Shown in pieces: positions 4,878 through 8,396 of a DNA stretch of 8,396 nucleotides (position 1 is its first letter; every line of letters begins with the position of its first letter). Both the position numbers and the translations under genes were made by a program. Origin of the DNA: Patescibacteria group bacterium (GTDB lineage: Bacteria > Patescibacteriota > Minisyncoccia > Minisyncoccales > JASEJS01). The DNA lies in contig JASEJS010000028.1 in NCBI GenBank assembly GCA_030016765.1, positions 1 through 8,396 on the forward strand, read 5' to 3'. Below the pieces are notes generated by a model that made no database searches, had not been told where the DNA came from, and worked only from the letters and a program-made list of their open reading frames with translations.

Positions 4878-5456
4878 TTAGAGCTTTAACTTTGACAAGC
4901 GTTCTTTAATCTTGACAAGGAATTCTCTTGATCTTATCTTGAAGGGTTTTCTCTCTGCTAACCTGGTGGCTATTTTCTCTGCGAACCCGGGTATTACCTC
5001 TGCTGACATGGTGGCTATTTCCTTTACCATTTCCTCTTCTATTTCCTTTTCTATTTCCTCTTCTTTTCCCTTTGCTATTTCCTCTTCTGTTTCCTCTACT
5101 ATTTTCTTTGCTGCCTTAGTGGCTATTACCTCTACGAACCGGGTGATTATTTCCTCTCGCCCGGGCATTATCATTCTTTTAAAAGCCCACTTTTCGTTTT
5201 CCTTTATATATATATTATATTCTGGTTGATTGAAAAAAATTCCCCCGTCATCAATTCTTACTGTCTTATCATCGAAATAAAGGATTATCTGGCTGAACTC
5301 TTTGGTGGCTTTTCTTATTTCTTCTCCTATCCTGAGAACCACTGAATTATCTAGGCTCTCTGAGTTTGGGACCATTGATTCGATTTTCTTCTCTATTTCT
5401 AGAGGAATCTCTATTTTTTCTCCTATTTCTGTTATCTCTATTTTTTTAATTCCCAT
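4878..5456 (-). CDS. Orphan Glu-rich protein with internal repeats, not recognised
   Basis: I do not recognise a family for this 192-residue protein. Residues 1-100 look like a compact alpha/beta domain with many Ile/Glu alternations, 'VVLRIGEEIRKATKEFSQI' and 'YFDDKTVRIDDGGIFF' (quoted in part). Residues about 106-172 are helical, Glu/Lys/Ala-rich and repetitive: VEVIATKAAKK, VKEIATMSAEV and AEKIATRLAER are three related units around a run of EEE/KEE repeats, probably a coiled coil or charged helix. The C-terminus is basic. The repeats are visible in the DNA too (GTGGCTATT three times), suggesting recent internal expansion. The ATG at 5456 follows a perfect SD. The gene is transcribed alone from the promoter at 5627-5654 through a long structured leader. 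Confidence 0.8.
   Translation of the reverse strand: MGIKKIEITEIGEKIEIPLEIEKKIESMVPNSESLDNSVVLRIGEEIRKATKEFSQIILYFDDKTVRIDDGGIFFNQPEYNIYIKENEKWAFKRMIMPGREEIITRFVEVIATKAAKKIVEETEEEIAKGKEEEIEKEIEEEMVKEIATMSAEVIPGFAEKIATRLAERKPFKIRSREFLVKIKERLSKLKL
4961..5165 (-). repeat. Internal DNA repeats in the Glu-rich gene
   Basis: (G/A)GTGGCTATT occurs at 4965-4974, 5010-5019 and 5118-5127 (plus strand). CGAACC(C)GGGT...ATT.CCTCT recurs near 4982-5001 and 5135-5157, and ATTTCC(T)CTTCT-like 12-mers are strung between 5028 and 5100. They encode IAT.xA units and Glu-rich runs on the minus strand. The pattern suggests slippage or duplication of short modules. Confidence 0.6.
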
Positions 5457-5463
5457 TTTTCTC

Positions 5464-5473
5464 TCACCTCCTT
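5464..5473 (-). promoter_or_regulatory. Perfect Shine-Dalgarno site of the 5456 gene
   Basis: AAGGAGGTGA (rc of 5464-5473) is full complement to the 16S rRNA 3' end, seven bases before the ATG at 5456. It fixes the start and contrasts with the SD-less plus-strand genes. Confidence 0.8.
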
Positions 5474-5496
5474 TTTGCTTTATCAGTTACCTCAAC

Positions 5497-5555
5497 CCTA
5501 GGCAACCGAGAATTACTTACTAAATAGTTTAATAAACAATTCTCGGTTGCCTAGG
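5497..5555 (-). other. Perfect 18-bp RNA stem-loop in the leader of the 5456 gene
   Basis: CCTAGGCAACCGAGAATT (minus strand, rc of 5538-5555) and its exact complement AATTCTCGGTTGCCTAGG (rc of 5497-5514) enclose a 23-nt AT-rich loop. On the minus strand no U run follows, so it is not a terminator for this transcript. On the plus strand it is followed by TATTTTTT, but no plus-strand gene lies upstream. Against the 1954-2031 stem, several positions differ with both partners changed. Confidence 0.88.
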
Positions 5556-5626
5556 TATTTTTTCCCTCTTTTATATTTTTACCATTATATTTGTTAAAGA
5601 GCAATTTCCTCTTTTTCTAGCTTGTT

Positions 5627-5654
5627 ATTATAATGCAATAATTTAATCTCTCAA
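5627..5654 (-). promoter_or_regulatory. Promoter of the second structured-leader unit
   Basis: TTGAGA (rc of 5649-5654), a 16-bp spacer and a perfect TATAAT (rc of 5627-5632) predict a start near 5620. It lies directly after the terminator of the transporter gene, so the unit is insulated. A second TATAAT (rc of 5584-5589) lacks a -35. Confidence 0.65.
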
Positions 5655-5659
5655 GAGCA

Positions 5660-5703
5660 AAATAAAAAATAAGGACAATAAGATTAAAAAATCTATTGTC
5701 CTT
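5660..5703 (-). terminator. Intrinsic terminator of the EamA gene
   Basis: Minus strand: AAGGACAATA (rc of 5694-5703) pairs with TATTGTCCTT (rc of 5671-5680), continued after one bulged base by GATT/AATC, followed by ATTTTTTATTTT. It lies 15 bp after the transporter stop codon. Confidence 0.8.
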
Positions 5704-5718
5704 TTAACAATCCTCATC

Positions 5719-6246
5719 CTACTTACTCACTAAAACCCCTCCAATGACGATAAGGATTGCTCCAATTATAACTTTTAGCCTTTCGTCTGGTGCTGGAACT
5801 TCTCGAAGTAATAATAATCCAAGAACCACTGCAATCAGAGTATTGGTGTTGTAAATTGGCACTAATTTTGCTGCTTCTGCTCCGACAGAAAATGCCAGAA
5901 AAGCAAATACCATTCCGCTTGCCCAGAGTACTCCTTGTAAAAGTCCAAATCCAAGTGTTGGTAGAGAAATCTGAACCCCGGTTTGTCTCAATGAATAAAT
6001 CATAAATCCAAGAATTGCTGCTATTAACAGAATACCCACTGATTTCAAGGAGACAGATAATGCTCCTTGTCGGCTAAGGAAGTATAACATAAACACCATC
6101 GTTATTCCTCCTAGCATTAATAAAGAAGCGCTGCCTGGCTGAATTCCTAGATATTTTTCTGAAGTCACTACCTTTGACACCACAGCATAAGTTCCCCAGC
6201 ACAGAGAAGCCAACAATCCATAGACTAACCAAATTGGCATAGTCAT
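5719..6246 (-). CDS. Half-size EamA/DMT-type transporter
   Basis: The product is a 175-residue hydrophobic protein. Likely membrane segments are near residues 4-26, 40-59, 68-86, 96-119, 124-147 and 156-174. The C-terminal 'VPIYNTNTLIAVVLGLLLLREVP' region (quoted in part, about 128-150) followed by 'IIGAILIVIGGVLVS' is the typical end of an EamA domain of the drug/metabolite transporter superfamily. Full DMT proteins have ten segments in two repeats of about 140 residues, so this single-repeat form should act as a dimer. The substrate is unknown. The ATG at 6246 lies nine bases after AGGAGGTGA (rc of 6256-6264); the in-frame ATG at 6240 would be too far from it. It has its own promoter and terminator. 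Confidence 0.82.
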   Translation of the reverse strand: MTMPIWLVYGLLASLCWGTYAVVSKVVTSEKYLGIQPGSASLLMLGGITMVFMLYFLSRQGALSVSLKSVGILLIAAILGFMIYSLRQTGVQISLPTLGFGLLQGVLWASGMVFAFLAFSVGAEAAKLVPIYNTNTLIAVVLGLLLLREVPAPDERLKVIIGAILIVIGGVLVSK

Positions 6247-6283
6247 TTTTTTATTTCACCTCCTAATTTTTTCGACCTATATC

Positions 6284-6312
6284 AGTATAGCATATTTATA
6301 AAAAATAAGCAA
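6284..6312 (-). promoter_or_regulatory. Extended -10 promoter of the EamA gene
   Basis: TGCTATACT (extended -10; TATACT = rc of 6284-6289), 17 bp after TTGCTT (rc of 6307-6312). The -35 lies within the 3' arm and U tract of the HAD gene terminator, so the two signals share bases. Confidence 0.55.
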
Positions 6313-6335
6313 TAGAAAATTCTATTGCTTTTTTC
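6301..6335 (-). terminator. Intrinsic terminator of the IMPase-HAD operon
   Basis: AAGCAATAGAA (6307-6317) and TTCTATTGCTT (6320-6330) form a tight hairpin with a T run on the minus strand (A run 6301-6305) and another on the plus strand (6329-6334). It follows the HAD stop by about 8 bp. Confidence 0.8.
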
Positions 6336-6338
6336 ATT

Positions 6339-7007
6339 TTATATTTGAGGATCAGAGAGAAATTCCTTCCAACCTCCTTGAATTATCCGGTGGGCTCGGG
6401 AGAAATCTTGTCCTACTGACCACTCATTGGGCATGGCTATTACATGAAATCCAGCATTAACTGCACTTTCAACACCTGCTGAAGTATCTTCAAAAGCAAC
6501 ACACTGACTAGGTTTTAACCCTAATCGTTGACAGGCCAGAAGATACATTGCTGGGTGAGGTTTAGGTTTTCCACCAGCCTCTGACTGAGTAGAACGATTC
6601 TCTGCTGGAAACCACTCTGCTATTCCAACCGATTGAAGTTTCATTTCTAGTTCTGAAGGATCCTTAGCAGAACATACTGCCATTTTGAATCCTTTCTGTT
6701 TGAAGAATTCCAATGCTTCCAAAGCGCCTGGCATTAACCGAGCTTCTTTTTTAAATAGTTCTTTCAGAATCTGACTGGCCTTTTCAGCCATTTCTTTCTC
6801 TGAAAGAGTTATCTGAGGATAGCGTTTCTTCAGTAAAGCTGGAATCTCTGTTGCCGACGATTTCCCACAGTAATCAGCAATATACTCCTTCTTATCTATA
6901 TAAATTGGTTCAAGGAGTATATTCCACTTTTTCCACTGAAGCCCTTCTGTGTCAGCCAAAATTCCGTCAAAATCTAATACCACACCTTCAAACTTTCTTT
7001 TTTTCAA
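6339..7007 (-). CDS. HAD-family phosphatase, beta-phosphoglucomutase-like
   Basis: The 222-residue product shows the four HAD motifs: motif I VVLDFDGILADTE (nucleophile D12, acid/base D14), motif II 'AVCSAK' (S113), motif III lysine in GGKPKPHP (K147/K149), and motif IV 'FEDTSAG' (E173, D174). The helical cap between motifs I and II (about 17-90) is of the C1 type, as in subfamily IA sugar-phosphate phosphatases and beta-phosphoglucomutases. A small phosphorylated sugar is the likely substrate. The start is TTG at 7005-7007, six bases after AAGGAGGTGA; nearby ATGs are out of frame. The SD overlaps the TGA of the upstream IMPase-like gene, so translation is probably coupled. Confidence 0.9.
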   Translation of the reverse strand: MKKRKFEGVVLDFDGILADTEGLQWKKWNILLEPIYIDKKEYIADYCGKSSATEIPALLKKRYPQITLSEKEMAEKASQILKELFKKEARLMPGALEALEFFKQKGFKMAVCSAKDPSELEMKLQSVGIAEWFPAENRSTQSEAGGKPKPHPAMYLLACQRLGLKPSQCVAFEDTSAGVESAVNAGFHVIAMPNEWSVGQDFSRAHRIIQGGWKEFLSDPQI

Positions 7008-7013
7008 TCCTCA

Positions 7014-7023
7014 TCACCTCCTT
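7014..7023 (-). promoter_or_regulatory. Shine-Dalgarno site overlapping the upstream stop codon
   Basis: AAGGAGGTGA (rc of 7014-7023) is read as AGG AGG TGA at the end of the IMPase-like gene (Arg-Arg-stop) and as the SD for the TTG start at 7007. The rare codon pair AGG AGG is thus explained by the SD. Confidence 0.8.
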
Positions 7024-7901
7024 ACTTTTAAACAATCAAGGATTTTTTTGTGCAATTCTTGGTTTCCGCTGGCAAGAAAAGAGCCTGTCTCTCTAAAACT
7101 TCTGATTTCCCTGATTTTATTTCCTTCAAAATCAGTGAAGATACCACCGGCTTCTTGTATTAATAGATACGGAGCTAACCAATTTTCTGGAGTTAAACGA
7201 TCCCTGGCATCAATGTAAGCATCTATTGTTCCTGTTGCTATTTCCATTAAACCGAGGGCTGCTGAACCATTTCTTCTGATAAATTTTACTCGCCGTACTG
7301 GATAAATCAGAGGGAAAATCCTTTCTATTTTCTGACTTTTTTCTTCACTGATTTTTTCTATTGGACTCACTGAAGCAAAATCCAAGTCTATTTCGACGCA
7401 GGCATTTTCTAACTCTTTGTTTTTTGAAGCAAAGACTTTTTTCTCTTTAAAACCACTGAAAATTCCTTTATAATAAGCGCCTCTTTCCTTCTCGGCATAA
7501 CAAATACTTCCCGAAATCACGCTACCTACAAGTCCATATTTGATATTTTCTAGTTTAAATCCCTGTTCGATTTTTACTTCTCCCGGCGCTACTGCTATGG
7601 CAAAGGCTGTTCCTTCGATTCCCCGCCAGAAATTCACCGAGCCATCTACTGGATCTATGAAAAATGTCCATTCTGGTTTCTCAACAAGCTTCACCTCACC
7701 ACTTTCCTCGGTGTAAATTTTTGCCCTTAAATCTTTTTTCTGAAAATAGTCCATCACTATTTTTTCTACCTCCAAATCGAATTTAGCACTTATATCACCA
7801 GGTTTTTCTGGATTTTTACTGTATTTTTCTCTTTCTTGCCAACCCTTCTCAAGGAGGTAATTTCTTACTTCCTCAAACATTTTTTCAAGGTGCTTTAACA
7901 T
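7014..7901 (-). CDS. Inositol monophosphatase-family protein with altered metal ligand
   Basis: From the ATG at 7901 (MLKHLEKMFEE) the product has 295 residues. It shows the metal-dependent phosphatase motifs 'YTEESGE' (E65/E66) and 'FFIDPVDGSVNF' (D83, D86, S88), and the C-terminal 'LLIQEAGGIFTD'. The family removes phosphate from inositol phosphate, sugar bisphosphates or nucleotide bisphosphates with Mg2+. Where family members have WD(x)A(A) before the EAGG, this one has E239-N240-W, so the usual Asp ligand is Asn. An upstream in-frame start at 7946 would be read from inside the promoter; GGAGGG (rc of 7906-7911) stands four bases before the 7901 ATG, so that start is chosen. It forms an operon with the HAD gene. 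Confidence 0.85.
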   Translation of the reverse strand: MLKHLEKMFEEVRNYLLEKGWQEREKYSKNPEKPGDISAKFDLEVEKIVMDYFQKKDLRAKIYTEESGEVKLVEKPEWTFFIDPVDGSVNFWRGIEGTAFAIAVAPGEVKIEQGFKLENIKYGLVGSVISGSICYAEKERGAYYKGIFSGFKEKKVFASKNKELENACVEIDLDFASVSPIEKISEEKSQKIERIFPLIYPVRRVKFIRRNGSAALGLMEIATGTIDAYIDARDRLTPENWLAPYLLIQEAGGIFTDFEGNKIREIRSFRETGSFLASGNQELHKKILDCLKVRR

Positions 7902-7918
7902 TTTTCCCTCCATATTAA

Positions 7919-7946
7919 ATTTTATCATATTTAAATATTTTGTCAA
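7919..7946 (-). promoter_or_regulatory. Promoter of the IMPase-HAD operon
   Basis: Perfect TTGACA (rc of 7941-7946), a 16-bp spacer, and TAAAAT (rc of 7919-7924) preceded by TG at the extended -10 position. The start of transcription near 7912 gives a leader of about 11 nt beginning at the SD. Confidence 0.68.
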
Positions 7947-7952
7947 ATTTTT

Positions 7953-8253
7953 CTAGCCACGAATCGCCTCTTTTAGTGTTTTGAAAATCTTATCTGCTTT
8001 GGAAAGATCTTGTTTCTTGGAAAATTCACTAGGTATAGCAAAACAAGTTAATCCCGCTGATTTAGCTGATTCTATTCCATACTGAGTATCCTCAAAAGCC
8101 AGACATTCTTTTGGTTCCAAACCAAGTTTTTTGGCAGTCAGTAAATAAATATCTGGATAGGGTTTCCCAACTTAGGTAATGTAACTTCTCGGTACTAATT
8201 AAAACTCCATCTAAATCAAAAATTATTCCTTTGATTTTATCTAAGTTTATCAC
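7953..8253 (-). pseudogene. HAD-family phosphatase with large internal deletion
   Basis: From GTG at 8253 the frame reads VINLDKIKGIIFDLDGVLIS, then TEKLHYLSWE (HAD motif I). Immediately after, one frame away, comes GKPYPDIYLLTAKKLGLEP, then KECLAFEDTQYG (motifs III and IV) and an ending like that of the neighbouring HAD gene, to TAG at 7953-7955. The cap domain and motif II, about 120 residues, are missing. The junction lies in GGGAAA (rc of about 8164-8168), so a deletion between short repeats is likely. The intact parts align well with the HAD at 6339-7007, making this a broken paralogue. A collapsed assembly is an alternative. Confidence 0.85.
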
Positions 8254-8268
8254 AATTTAGAGAATTAA

Positions 8269-8396
8269 TTATATTTTCTGTAGCAATTCCTGGCAGAAGT
8301 TTCTCATTTTTTCCAGTTCTTGCTTGCCTTTCTCAGTTGTAATGTAAGCACGCTTTCCTTTATATTTTTCGGTTTTTATGTATCCCTGCCTTCTCA
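8269..8396 (-). CDS. PadR-like winged-helix regulator, C-terminal part (partial)
   Basis: The gene enters from the right edge; 42 residues remain. They read RRQGYIKTEKYKGKRAYITT, then EKGKQELEKMRNFCQELLQ. The wing pattern 'GYI..E...GKRAYITTEKGKQELE' is typical of PadR-family DNA-binding domains (usually 'G.R.YYRITEKG...L'), followed by a short dimerisation helix. MarR or ArsR-type winged helices are less likely alternatives. PadR proteins usually repress their own operon or efflux genes. The stop (8269-8271) is 15 bp before the GTG of the broken HAD gene, so the two were probably one transcript. The regulated target is not known. Confidence 0.68.
   Translation of the reverse strand, partial: RRQGYIKTEKYKGKRAYITTEKGKQELEKMRNFCQELLQKI

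Larger units (their letters stand above)
5457..5620 (-). promoter_or_regulatory. Structured 5' leader with boxA and perfect 18-bp stem-loop
   Basis: Read on the minus strand: TGCTCTTTAACAA (rc of 5591-5603), identical to the E. coli rrn boxA as I recall it; a purine block AAAAGAGGGAAAAAATA (rc of 5556-5572), whose AAAGAG can pair with CTCTTT in boxA; the stem-loop (rc of 5497-5555); then GAGGTAA (rc of 5487-5493), AACTGA (rc of 5483-5488) and AAAAAGGAG (rc of 5468-5476). The same blocks occur in the same order in the plus-strand leader 1908-2090, before an unrelated gene. The boxA match suggests NusB/S10-type antitermination, which is inference. Confidence 0.65.

Noticed and set aside
4912..5523. 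Plus-strand reading frames opposite the Glu-rich gene and its leader
   Set aside because: They are Ser/Ile/Phe-rich antisense shadows of a repetitive gene with no SD and no family likeness.
5497..5555. Perfect inverted repeat as an integron attC site or transposon end
   Set aside because: It lies in a 5' leader with promoter and SD placed around it, has no extrahelical bases or paired core sites typical of attC, and no integrase or transposase is near. The other copy shows compensatory changes, which favours an RNA fold.
7902..7946. N-terminal extension of the IMPase-like gene starting at 7946
   Set aside because: Its codons overlap the TTGACA/TAAAAT promoter, and a good SD stands just before the ATG at 7901, where family likeness begins.
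1..8396. tRNA, rRNA, CRISPR array or insertion sequence
   Set aside because: No cloverleaf, rRNA core sequence, regularly spaced repeat or transposase motif was seen by eye. A tRNAscan or ISfinder run was not possible.

Overview
The window looks like a chromosomal piece of an AT-rich bacterium with a small genome, most likely a Patescibacteria/CPR lineage (inference). Supporting signs are the very AT-rich spacers, sigma70-type promoters, canonical AAGGAGGTGA Shine-Dalgarno (SD) sequences before several minus-strand genes alongside plus-strand genes with no SD, standard stop-codon use (TGA is a stop), and single copies of small accessory enzymes. No rRNA, tRNA, CRISPR array or insertion sequence was seen.

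Layout. Positions 1-1876 (+): the tail of a metallo-beta-lactamase-fold hydrolase, a DUF2283 protein, a solitary AMMECR1-domain protein and a PHP-domain phosphoesterase. Positions 1873-2812 (+): a transcription unit with a strong promoter, a long structured leader, an unrecognised 216-residue protein and a bidirectional terminator. Positions 4785-2887 (-): a probable operon of a duplicated zinc-ribbon protein (frameshifted), an ATP-grasp ligase and a CDP-alcohol phosphatidyltransferase. Positions 5654-4825 (-): a second structured-leader unit carrying an unrecognised Glu-rich protein. Positions 6312-5660 (-): a half-size EamA/DMT transporter unit with its own terminator. Positions 7946-6307 (-): a two-gene phosphatase operon (inositol-monophosphatase-like, then HAD). 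Positions 8396-7953 (-): the end of a PadR-like regulator and a second HAD gene destroyed by an internal deletion.

The most interesting signal is that two unrelated orphan genes on opposite strands (2091-2741 + and 5456-4878 -) share one unusual untranslated architecture. In order it is: a promoter, a boxA-like element (in one case identical to the E. coli rrn boxA as I recall it), a purine-rich block, an 18-bp stem-loop, common words (GAGGTAA, AACTGA, AAAAAGGAG), the ORF, and a pyrimidine-rich trailer complementary to the purine block. The stems differ by compensatory changes, so the RNA fold rather than the sequence seems conserved. This looks like a recurring regulatory cassette placed around different ORFs, reminiscent of pre-rRNA leader/trailer logic, and I do not recognise it as a named family.

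The remaining genes are mostly housekeeping or accessory enzymes. Three lesions or oddities deserve note: the frameshifted second zinc ribbon, the HAD deletion pseudogene, and an Asp-to-Asn change at a metal-ligand position of the IMPase-like protein.
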